DNA of 64,000 nucleotides. It comes from Candidatus Hydrogenedentota bacterium. Lineage in GTDB: Bacteria; Hydrogenedentota; Hydrogenedentia; Hydrogenedentales; JAJRTN01. Where the stretch lies: the NCBI GenBank assembly GCA_024278275.1, contig JAJRTN010000032.1, positions 1 through 64,000 on the forward strand. The letters are read 5' to 3'. The position numbers were made by a program, and so were the translations under genes. Numbering within the stretch: the first letter of the stretch is position 1; each line of letters opens with the position of its first letter. The notes under the pieces are model-generated. The model saw only the letters and a list, made by a program, of their open reading frames with translations. It had not been told where the DNA came from and did no database searches. This document shows positions 1 through 7,345 of the stretch, one piece after another.

Positions 1-2
1 CA

Positions 3-37
3 TTAAGTATAGCATATGTTATATACGCTATACTTAA
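3..37. repeat. 11-bp perfect inverted repeat
   Basis: TTAAGTATAGC at 3-13 is exactly repeated in inverse at 27-37, with a 13-base AT-rich spacer. It could be an operator, a recombination core or the end of a mobile element; nothing nearby decides which. The AT content stands out sharply from the GC-rich surroundings. Confidence 0.7.
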
Positions 38-68
38 AAGTCAAGAAGAAAGCCCGGCAAAGCCGGGC
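37..68 (-). terminator. Terminator-like hairpin, minus strand
   Basis: GCCCGGC (52-58) pairs with GCCGGGC (62-68) around a 3-base loop. Read on the minus strand the stem is followed by TTTCTTCTTGACTTTT, a T-rich tail. This fits an intrinsic terminator for a minus-strand transcript, although no gene is recognised upstream of it at 70-450. Confidence 0.5.
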
Positions 69-451
69 AGATGAAAGGGGTGGCAGTCTCTTGCGGCAGA
101 GGGTTAGCCTAAACTACACTTTGCAAACACCCTCTAAGATATTCGCCTGCGCACTGTCAGCCGACCCGAGCGGCGGCTCGCCATCCTGCTCCAAGAACGC
201 GGTCTGCCCCTGCCCAACAAACCAAAGTCGATCTGAAATGTAGTGGAGAAAATCGACCAAAATCCCCGAGTTTCCTAGAAAAAACGACGATCTCATGGCG
301 TAACTGCGGAAAATGGGCTAATAACTCACCCTTCGAAAGCCCTCGCAACGCCTCCAGCGCCACCGCCCTGGAATCTGGTACAACCTCCCATGCAATCGGA
401 AGATCACCGTCGCCGTAAGTGGTGCTGTCATTGGGGTTACAACTCGATTCC

Positions 452-504
452 GTCTGGCTACGGATTCCAGGAGGTTGCGGGTTCGATTCCTGCCGGGTAC
501 GCCA
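452..504 (+). tRNA. tRNA-Arg 3' half (partial, no 5' half)
   Basis: From the anticodon arm to CCA this reads as tRNA-Arg. TCTGG (453-457) pairs with CCAGG (467-471) around a loop starting CTACGGA with anticodon ACG. The variable loop is AGGTT, the T arm GCGGG-TTCGATT-CCTGC lies at 477-493, the acceptor strand CGGGTAC at 494-500, then G and CCA at 502-504. The anticodon loop carries two extra T residues. No matching 5' acceptor strand (GTACCCG) or D arm exists upstream in the window, so this is not a complete tRNA. A 3' tRNA half is what integrative elements leave at their distal attachment site, which is the inference I favour. Confidence 0.6.
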
Positions 505-551
505 TTCTTTTCGGTTCCCCCTTGTGCTTTCATGGGGATTTGGCTGGAGCG

Positions 552-1409
552 TCAGCCGGCCTGTTTGAGCGTGATGTCTTCTTCCCGGGCCACTTTCATT
601 ACATGGTTGCGCGCCGCGGTGTATTGCTCTCGTGATTCCAGGTGCTCCAGCATGAGAGGGATCTCGCCGGGCAGGGCGTCCAGACCGCGCAAGTATGCGG
701 CATAGTCCATGTTGCCCTGGCCGGGAGGCACTTCGTCGAAGTGCAGTGCAAGTTCGCCACGCAAAATGAGGTCCTTGGCGTGACAACTGACCACCCATGG
801 CCCCAGTACGTCGAAGCATTCCTTGTATACCGTCGCCGTATTGAAGTACATGCGTGGCGACACGATGATGTTCACCGGGTCCAGGTGTACGGCGAAAGCG
901 GGGCGATCCACCGCTTCAATCAGCTCACGATAAACCCGCACATTGTCGGGCAGCACCCATTGCATCATCTCCAGGCAGAACCTGGCGCGTTTGGGTTTCA
1001 CGCCGTCGATGACTTTGCGGACCGTTTCGACGCAAAGGTCGAATCCTTCCCGTGCCAGGTTGCGCGGATCAGGGCCGTAGTCCGTGCCCGGTGCCAGGGA
1101 TCCGATGAAATCGACACAGCACCGTGCCCCCACCTCGTCGGCCAGTGCCAGGCGCTCGCAGACGTACTGCTGATTGGTCGCGCGCCGGTCTTCCTCGGCG
1201 GCGATCAGGTTGCACCATGCTCCCACCTCGGCAATCATCACGTCTTCCGCCGCAAAGCCCTCACGTACCTCACGTACGCGCTCCGTGTCCTCCACTTTCA
1301 GCGGGTCGGGACAATAGGCGGCGGTGAAGCCGTAGTCTTTGTGGGCCCGTGCCATCTCACGCGGGTCCCGCGTATCCAGTCCAACCAGGGGTCCGCCAAG
1401 CCGTATCAT
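552..1409 (-). CDS. Sugar phosphate isomerase/epimerase family protein
   Basis: A 285-residue protein that looks like the xylose-isomerase-like TIM barrel family (AP endonuclease 2 superfamily): it opens with MIRLGGPLVG and has the family-style stretches AVHLDPVNIIVSP and SCHAKDL, the latter matching the C-terminal His/Asp metal-ligand strand. Members isomerise or epimerise sugars or cyclitols; the substrate here cannot be read. The start at 1409 is preceded by GGAAAGGAG at good spacing, whereas a longer upstream extension is low-complexity and unlikely. The gene lies 38 bases downstream of the CstA gene on the same strand, so the two may be co-transcribed. A cytosolic enzyme is expected, as no signal peptide is seen. 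Confidence 0.8.
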   Translation of the reverse strand: MIRLGGPLVGLDTRDPREMARAHKDYGFTAAYCPDPLKVEDTERVREVREGFAAEDVMIAEVGAWCNLIAAEEDRRATNQQYVCERLALADEVGARCCVDFIGSLAPGTDYGPDPRNLAREGFDLCVETVRKVIDGVKPKRARFCLEMMQWVLPDNVRVYRELIEAVDRPAFAVHLDPVNIIVSPRMYFNTATVYKECFDVLGPWVVSCHAKDLILRGELALHFDEVPPGQGNMDYAAYLRGLDALPGEIPLMLEHLESREQYTAARNHVMKVAREEDITLKQAG

Positions 1410-1447
1410 GGGACTGCTCCTTTCCGTTGTTCGAATCCCTTTCGAAT

Positions 1448-3256
1448 TCAGCAGGCACGGCCGCCTTCGTTGGTGGCGGTGGGCTTGAGGGGGGGCAGGG
1501 GGGCGGGGAGGACACCGCGTGCCTTGCGCCACAGGACGATCCCTTCAATGATCATCCAGGCCTGAAGCAACTCCACCAGGACGCCCAGGACCACGAGCAG
1601 GTAATTGCCCTGGGCGTAAAAGTCCCGGGTCTGGTGGATCATGGCCCATGCGGGGAGTACGACCATCATGGCCAGGGGGAGCAGGAGGAACCACACGGGG
1701 CGTTGGTGGCGGATGAGGAAGAAAGCGATAACGAGAAAGGCCAGACCGGCCAGTAATTGGTTGATGGCGCCGAAGAGGGGCCACAGGATAAGCCCCCCCG
1801 AACCGGGGCCGCCAGGGCCGGGGATAAGCGCCATGGTTCCCCCCGTTACCACGGCCACGGTGGTGGCGACGTACTTGTTGGTCAGGGGAGGAATGCGCAG
1901 GGCGCCCCCCAACTCCTGCAAAACGTAGCGTTGGAGCCGGGTGGCGGTGTCGAGGGTGGTGGCGGCGAAGCAGGCGACCATCACGGCGATAATGCCCACG
2001 GCCATCTTCAAGGGTATTCCCGTCCCGGCGATCATGTTTCCGCCGCCCTGCACGAAGGCTCCCACCTTTTGGGCGAGCTTCATGTCTCCCCAATTGCCCC
2101 CGTAGGTGTGTTGCCAGGCCGCCACCCCCGTCAGGGTTTCACCTTCCACGGGCAGCCCCATGCCCAGGCCCGCGCAACAGGCCAGGATTACCAGGACGGC
2201 CAGGGCGCCTTCCAGCAGCATGGACCCATAGCCCACGTATTGGGCGTCCGTCTCGCAGCGGATCTGTTTGGAGGTGGTGCCGGAGGAAACCAGGCAGTGG
2301 AACCCGGACACGGCGCCACAGGCGATGGTGATGAAGAGGAAGGGCATGATGGGCGGGGCGCCGGGTACGGAACCCACGAAGGCGGGGGCCACCATGGGCG
2401 GGTGCGCGATGGCCAGGCCCATGACGAGCAGGGCGAGGGCGACAAAGAGCTGGTGTGAATTGATGTAGTCCCGTGGCTGAAGGAGCATCCAAACGGGCAG
2501 AATGCTGGCGATAAAGCAGTAGGCCAGCAGGAGCAGGGTCCAGAGGACAACCACCGACCTCAGCCCCTCGAAGAAACCGCCGTCGGCCCCGGCGAGCACG
2601 GGGAGGCCCGCCAGGCTTCCCAGGTCGATGGGCCACCAATAGACCCCGGCATAAACGGCCAGGTAGAGCCCTCCCAGGGCAAGCAGGGAGGGAATCAGCA
2701 GGTTGCCGCCGCGCTTGTAGATCCAGAACCCGACGGCCACGGCGATGGGCATGGCCGCCCAGACCGAGAGGACGCTCTCCGGATAATGGGCGAAGATCAC
2801 CGCGATGATAAGACCGAAAATGGCGATAACCACCATGAGCGCAAAGAAAAGAATGAGCAGGAAAAGGATGCGCGCCCGTGGCCCGATCATGCGCCCCGCC
2901 GCGTCGCCGATGGTCTGTCCCCGGGAACGAAGCGACACAACCAGCGCGCCGAAGTCGTGGACCGCCCCCACGAAGACGGATCCGATCATGACCCAGATCA
3001 GCGCGGGTGCCCATCCCCAGAAGACGGCGATGGCCGGTCCCACGATGGGACCGGTTCCCGCGATGGAGGTGAAATGGTGGCCGAAGACGACGGCCTTCCG
3101 CGTGGGCACGTAGTCCACGCCATCGTTGACCTCGACCGAAGGCACCACGGCCTTCGGGTCCAGTTGGAAGACCTTCCTCGCCAGAAAGCGCCCGTAGGTG
3201 TTATACGCGAGTATGAACCCGAAAAAAGAAAGAACCGCTACGAGAAGGGTACCCAT
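1448..3256 (-). CDS. cstA: Carbon starvation protein A (CstA family transporter)
   Basis: About 602 residues with well over ten hydrophobic segments. The N-terminal third has the CstA hallmarks: a YGRFLARKVF segment, then DYVPTRKAVVFGHHFTSIAG and the GPIVGPAIAVFWGW membrane motif. The family imports peptides or pyruvate during carbon limitation and sits in the inner membrane. Two adjacent ATG codons lie at 3259 and 3256; GGAGG precedes them by one and four bases, so the second is slightly favoured. A start at 3289 has no ribosome site. The divergent gene at 3474 leaves about 215 bases for back-to-back promoters. The sugar isomerase at 552 follows directly. Confidence 0.9.
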   Translation of the reverse strand: MGTLLVAVLSFFGFILAYNTYGRFLARKVFQLDPKAVVPSVEVNDGVDYVPTRKAVVFGHHFTSIAGTGPIVGPAIAVFWGWAPALIWVMIGSVFVGAVHDFGALVVSLRSRGQTIGDAAGRMIGPRARILFLLILFFALMVVIAIFGLIIAVIFAHYPESVLSVWAAMPIAVAVGFWIYKRGGNLLIPSLLALGGLYLAVYAGVYWWPIDLGSLAGLPVLAGADGGFFEGLRSVVVLWTLLLLAYCFIASILPVWMLLQPRDYINSHQLFVALALLVMGLAIAHPPMVAPAFVGSVPGAPPIMPFLFITIACGAVSGFHCLVSSGTTSKQIRCETDAQYVGYGSMLLEGALAVLVILACCAGLGMGLPVEGETLTGVAAWQHTYGGNWGDMKLAQKVGAFVQGGGNMIAGTGIPLKMAVGIIAVMVACFAATTLDTATRLQRYVLQELGGALRIPPLTNKYVATTVAVVTGGTMALIPGPGGPGSGGLILWPLFGAINQLLAGLAFLVIAFFLIRHQRPVWFLLLPLAMMVVLPAWAMIHQTRDFYAQGNYLLVVLGVLVELLQAWMIIEGIVLWRKARGVLPAPLPPLKPTATNEGGRAC

Positions 3257-3473
3257 CATGCCTCCGTGCGTCACACCGTGCAATTCCATCGGCTGCTTTA
3301 GTCCGGACGCTTTAATCTATTCCCCGGCCTCCATGATGTCAAATCGGCCACGAGCGTGTCGGCAACCCTGGAAGGCTCCCATGGCCCATTGAGAGGCGCG
3401 CCGGCCCTCGACAAAATACCTTGTGAGGCCGTATGCTTGGGTAAAGAGCCGGGAAAACGGCGAGGACCGAGCG

Positions 3474-4508
3474 ATGAAGAACCATGACGAAAATACCAAG
3501 AGCCCTTTCACCCATCGTCTGGGTTTGTTCGCCCTGGGGGTGTTGCTGGCCATGTTGCTGGTATGGCTGGGCGATTTTGTCCTGGATGATATCGGTGACA
3601 TTCCCTCGAAGAACCCGGTGGTGACCACCACGCCCGCGGACCTCCAGCAGTTGCTTGACCGCCGTGGGCAGATTGCCGAGGAGCTTCGCGCCAGGGAGGA
3701 CGAGCGGCGCTATATCGAGGGAAGTACCAGGGAGGCGCAAAACACCCTCAATCAGTTGCTGAAACTACAGGCATCACGTCGCGCCGCCGCTTCGCCCGGG
3801 GAGCAGGCCATGTTTCAGGAGAGCCAGCGTCTCTTCCTCGCGAACCAGAAGCAGATCCAGGGGCTCTTGCAGGAAACGATGGAGCTTCGGCGCCGACAGC
3901 GTGAACTGGACACCAAGATCCAAGAAAAGCAAAGGGAACTTAGTGCCGCGCGCGCCCCCATCCTGCGTGCCCACCGGCGTTTGCTGGCCCTCTACAAACT
4001 CTTGTTCATCGCGCCCTTCTTGGTGGTGGGGTGCCTTCTTTTCGCCAAAGCGCGGGGTACCCACCATGCCGCCTTGGTGTATGCCTTCGACGCCGCCGTG
4101 CTTTACCTGCTCTTCAGCATCATCTACGAGCACATGCCCCCCGCGTACTACAAGTATGTCTTCACCGCCATGGGTATCGTGGTGGTGGTCGCGGCCATGC
4201 TGTTCATGATCCGCCAGGTCACGCGCCCCGATGCCCGGTGGCTCCGACAGCGGCGTGGTGATGCCTATCATGCCGCCCAATGTCCCGTCTGTCGCTATCC
4301 CATCGTGGGCGACGACATGCGCAGCGTGGTGCCGCCGAAGCACCTGCTCAAAGGACGGGGCCCCCTCGTCAAACCCGGCGCCACCACCTTTGCGTACTGT
4401 TGCCCGGGTTGCGGCACGCAACTCTTCGAGCCTTGCGCCGCCTGTGGCAAACTGCGCCATGCCCTCCTTCCCCATTGCCTGCATTGCGGCGCGGCAAAAG
4501 AGGCGTAG
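3474..4508 (+). CDS. Membrane protein with coiled coil and C-terminal zinc ribbons
   Basis: Family not recognised. The 344-residue product has an N-terminal membrane segment (about 19-34), then a long charged helical stretch (about 55-160) rich in Q, E and R that should form a coiled coil, then three clustered membrane segments (about 180-255). The tail has CxxC pairs (CPVC near 270, CPGC, CAAC and CLHC), the pattern of double zinc ribbons. GAGGA seven bases before the ATG at 3474 fixes the start. A role in membrane-associated regulation or protein interaction is only a guess. It is convergent with the sirtuin gene downstream. Confidence 0.75.
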   Translation: MKNHDENTKSPFTHRLGLFALGVLLAMLLVWLGDFVLDDIGDIPSKNPVVTTTPADLQQLLDRRGQIAEELRAREDERRYIEGSTREAQNTLNQLLKLQASRRAAASPGEQAMFQESQRLFLANQKQIQGLLQETMELRRRQRELDTKIQEKQRELSAARAPILRAHRRLLALYKLLFIAPFLVVGCLLFAKARGTHHAALVYAFDAAVLYLLFSIIYEHMPPAYYKYVFTAMGIVVVVAAMLFMIRQVTRPDARWLRQRRGDAYHAAQCPVCRYPIVGDDMRSVVPPKHLLKGRGPLVKPGATTFAYCCPGCGTQLFEPCAACGKLRHALLPHCLHCGAAKEA

Positions 4509-4561
4509 GTGGCACGGAGGCCGGGAACAGTCGCCCTCCCGACAAGGTTCAAGCCCTGTCC

Positions 4562-5299
4562 CTACCCGCGCACGGTGTCAAGCAAGTAAGGCAGCGTCTT
4601 CCCGGCGGGACCTTGCAGGAAGGCGTCGGTGATGTAGGGGGTGAAATCGGTGGGCTCCAGGTTGCATTCGATGATGTAGGCACCGTGGCGCTTGGCAAGG
4701 GCGGGGATCTCGGCGGCGGGGTACACGGTGGCCGAGGTGCCCACCACGATGACCACGTCGGCTTCCCGGGCGAGGTTTTGGGATTCCATCTGGGCGTAGA
4801 CGGGGATAACCTCGCCGAAGAGCACCACGTCCGGTTTCATCAGGCCGCCGCAGTCGCAGAGCGGTGCGTGGGTGTACTCTCGCCCCGTGTCCAATGGCAT
4901 GCGTCGTTTGCAGGAAAGACAGACCAGGCGGCTGGCATTACCGTGGTATTCGACGACATGATGGTTGCCCGCGGCCTGGTGCAGACCGTCGATGTTCTGT
5001 GTAATGACCCCCCGGAGACACCCCAGGCCTTCCAGTTCCGCCAGGGCGTGGTGGCCCGGATTGGGCGTGCATTCCCGAAACATTTTTCCCAGGTCCCGCC
5101 AAAGCGCCCATACCCGGTCCGGGTCGCTCACGTAAGCCTCGATGGTGGCGTATTCCTCGGGCGGGAAGCGCTCCCAGAGCCCGCCGGGACTTCGGAAATC
5201 GGGAATACCGCTCTCCACCGAGGCGCCCGCCCCAGTTACAGCGATAACCGAAGCGGCGTTGCGTATGGCTTCGGCGGCTTTCGCGTAGCGTTCGACCAT
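4562..5299 (-). CDS. Sir2-family NAD-dependent protein deacylase
   Basis: A 245-residue sirtuin that removes acyl groups from lysine using NAD. The NAD pocket is clear: [15 protein letters not shown] (22-36) and TQNIDGLHQ (100-108). The catalytic His is in EYHG (His119). Zinc ligands are Cys127, Cys130, Cys148 and Cys150, with an unusually close final CDC pair. The [12 protein letters not shown] strand near 190 is also typical. GGAGGG four bases before the ATG at 5299 supports this start over an upstream one at 5380. The neighbour at 5548 is divergent, so the gene is probably transcribed alone. Cytosolic. Confidence 0.93.
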   Translation of the reverse strand: MVERYAKAAEAIRNAASVIAVTGAGASVESGIPDFRSPGGLWERFPPEEYATIEAYVSDPDRVWALWRDLGKMFRECTPNPGHHALAELEGLGCLRGVITQNIDGLHQAAGNHHVVEYHGNASRLVCLSCKRRMPLDTGREYTHAPLCDCGGLMKPDVVLFGEVIPVYAQMESQNLAREADVVIVVGTSATVYPAAEIPALAKRHGAYIIECNLEPTDFTPYITDAFLQGPAGKTLPYLLDTVRG

Positions 5300-5499
5300 G
5301 GGACCCTCCGGGGATTGTTCGCATTCGGAAAAGTATAGGGACAAACACATCCGCGCCCGTGCCTCACGGGGCTCCGCCATTCCCTATCTGTTCATATCGT
5401 AACATGAAAGAAAGGGAACTGACATGTCTACACTCGTGCCTCGCTGCCTTGCGTCAGTCCCCTTTCGCACGGCGTGTCGGTGGAACGCTTCTGCCACGC

Positions 5500-5516
5500 T
5501 ACGCTACAATAGCGTA
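5500..5516. promoter_or_regulatory. Perfect 7-bp inverted repeat upstream of the PHP gene
   Basis: TACGCTA and TAGCGTA flank a CAA spacer about 30 bases before the start of the PHP-domain gene. Position and symmetry suit a repressor operator or a small 5' leader hairpin. Confidence 0.4.
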
Positions 5517-5547
5517 CCCGTAACACCATCAACCAAGGAACACTGAT

Positions 5548-6888
5548 ATGTCCGAGACTCGTGAAACCCTGGAACAGCAACTGAACGACTTTGACGCCGC
5601 GAAGCGTGGGGCGGCGCTGGACGCGCTGCTGGCCATGGCGGAGGCGGGCGACATCGTGCTGCCTGACCAGAACCGCGATTTTAATATGCACTGCCACACC
5701 TTCTTTTCCTTTAATGGTTATGGCTATTCCCCCACGTACATTGCCTGGAAGGCCCGTTGCGAGGGGCTCTACGCCATGGGATTGGTCGATTTTGACGTGC
5801 TCGACGGGGTGGACGAATTCCTGGCGGCCTGCCGGAAGACGGGGATCAAATCCTGCGCGGGCCTGGAAACGCGGGTCTATATCGCCGAATTCAGCACGCG
5901 GGAGATCAATTCTCCGGGCGAGCCGGGCATTTCCTATCACATGGGAACGGGCTTTCCCTCCGGCACCGAGCAGGGCAGCGCACTCGTCGGCCGGCTTCGC
6001 GGTATTGCGCAAAACCGGACACGGAACATGGTGGAGCGCGTGAATGCCTTCCTCGAGCCCGTGAAGGTGGATTTCGACACGGACCTGGCGGCCTACGTGC
6101 CCCAAAACAACGCCACGGAGCGCCATGTCTGCATGGCTTACGTGGCGAAGGGGGAGGCGGTCTTCCCCGATGTGGAGCAACGGGCCGCCTTCTGGGCGGG
6201 GAAGCTGGGGCAGACGCCCGAGGCGATCAAGGAGATCATGGCGGATGGCCCGGCCTTCCAGGGGCTCATCCGGTCAAAAACCATGAAGCGGGGCGGCGTG
6301 GGCTACGTGAAGCCCGAGGGAACGGATTTCCCACGGCTCCAGGAGGTCAACGATTTCAGCAGGGCCGCCGGGGCCATTCCCACCATGACGTGGCTCGACG
6401 GCACCTCCGACGGCGAACAGGCCATCGAGGAATTGATGGACCTTATGGTCGCTTCCGGCGTGGCCGCGGCGAATATCATCCCCGACCGCAACTGGAACAT
6501 TAAAGACCCCGAAACCCGGGAACGGAAGGTGAAGGCCTTCCATGCCTTTGCGGCCCTTTGCAGGGCGCGGGACCTGCCCGTCATCGTGGGCACCGAGATG
6601 AACGCCTTCGGCCAGAAGTTCGTCGATACCTTCAGCGCGCCCGAGATGGCGCCGCTCCATGAGCAGTTCCTGGAGGGCACGCACATCTTCCACGCCCACA
6701 CCCTGCTTCAGGGGCACGCGGGCATGGGCTACCTCAGCGACTGGGCCGGAAAGCATTTAGCGAATCCCAAGGCAAAAAACGCTTTTTTCGCGAAGGCGGG
6801 TGAATGGCTCCCTGCCGATGGCGGTGCCGGTCTGGCCGCCATTACCCCGGACGACACGCCCGACGGTGTGTTGGCCAGGCTGGGATAG
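5548..6888 (+). CDS. PHP-domain metal-dependent hydrolase
   Basis: A 446-residue protein with the polymerase-and-histidinol-phosphatase fold signature. The HCHTFFSF motif near residue 49 gives the His-x-His metal pair, GLVDFDVLDG follows, and the ETRVYI and NIIPDRNWN strands supply later ligands. Members hydrolyse phosphoesters; the large size and the middle insert (about 110-220) are unlike short PHP phosphatases, and the substrate is unknown. AAGGA precedes the ATG by eight bases. It is monocistronic: a very strong hairpin terminator follows at 6909. No signal peptide, so cytosolic. Confidence 0.8.
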   Translation: MSETRETLEQQLNDFDAAKRGAALDALLAMAEAGDIVLPDQNRDFNMHCHTFFSFNGYGYSPTYIAWKARCEGLYAMGLVDFDVLDGVDEFLAACRKTGIKSCAGLETRVYIAEFSTREINSPGEPGISYHMGTGFPSGTEQGSALVGRLRGIAQNRTRNMVERVNAFLEPVKVDFDTDLAAYVPQNNATERHVCMAYVAKGEAVFPDVEQRAAFWAGKLGQTPEAIKEIMADGPAFQGLIRSKTMKRGGVGYVKPEGTDFPRLQEVNDFSRAAGAIPTMTWLDGTSDGEQAIEELMDLMVASGVAAANIIPDRNWNIKDPETRERKVKAFHAFAALCRARDLPVIVGTEMNAFGQKFVDTFSAPEMAPLHEQFLEGTHIFHAHTLLQGHAGMGYLSDWAGKHLANPKAKNAFFAKAGEWLPADGGAGLAAITPDDTPDGVLARLG

Positions 6889-7345
6889 CTTTGCGGTAAA
6901 CGCAGGATGGACCGGCCCGGCGCCCCGACGAGGAACGCCGGGCCGGTCCTTTGCCCTTTTCGGATTCGTACAATTTCTTCCCCGGTTCACGTCAAGACGA
7001 TGCGGCGAAACCTTGGTACCATGGTTTACATGGACATCTTACCAACTTCGTCGTGGATAGGTGTGGATTGAGCCAGGTCAAGGGCTTGGCGAATCGAGGC
7101 GCTGGACACGCGGCGAACCTGGCGGCCAGGCGAAAGGATACTGGGATGATGACCTGCCTCGTTGATCATGCTGCCCATAATTTTCGATGATGCGGTAGAA
7201 TGGGATAAGTTGGGAAGGCACAAATGATAAAAGCTGTAGTTTGTCTTCTCATGTGGCACAGCCGCAGCCGAATGTCGCTTGCGCATTGCATGATTGTGGG
7301 CCAAGGCCTGTCTCTTATGTTGTTTGCACGAACCGAGGAATGCCC
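6889..7345. other. Intergenic stretch before the glycosidase gene
   Basis: It holds the PHP gene terminator (6909-6960) and, near 7296-7310, a degenerate copy of the GTGGGCC-AA-GGCCCAC palindrome found in other intergenic regions. No supported gene is seen. Confidence 0.5.
6909..6960 (+). terminator. Strong hairpin terminator after the PHP gene
   Basis: GGACCGGCCCGGCG (6909-6922) pairs perfectly with CGCCGGGCCGGTCC (6936-6949), a 14-bp stem with a 13-base loop. It is followed by TTTGCCCTTTT, a broken T tract. It lies 20 bases after the PHP gene stop codon. Confidence 0.75.

Larger units (their letters stand above)
1..451. other. Non-coding left edge
   Basis: No convincing protein gene is seen. 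Open frames across this stretch lack ribosome sites and family resemblance, and one of them simply reads the complement of the tRNA fragment at 452-504. The stretch holds an AT-rich inverted repeat (3-37), a hairpin with a T-rich flank on the minus strand (37-68) and a further 7-bp inverted pair (AGGGTTA-type arms near 109-115 and 130-136). A minus-strand RNA gene ending at the hairpin is possible, but I do not recognise a family. Confidence 0.5.

Noticed and set aside
452-504. Complete tRNA or tmRNA 3' end
   Set aside because: No 5' acceptor strand or D arm upstream; anticodon loop is two bases too long; no tag frame for tmRNA.
157-819. Minus-strand frame with RTRQESNPQPPG-like residues
   Set aside because: This is the complement of the tRNA-Arg fragment translated in frame, a common false protein.
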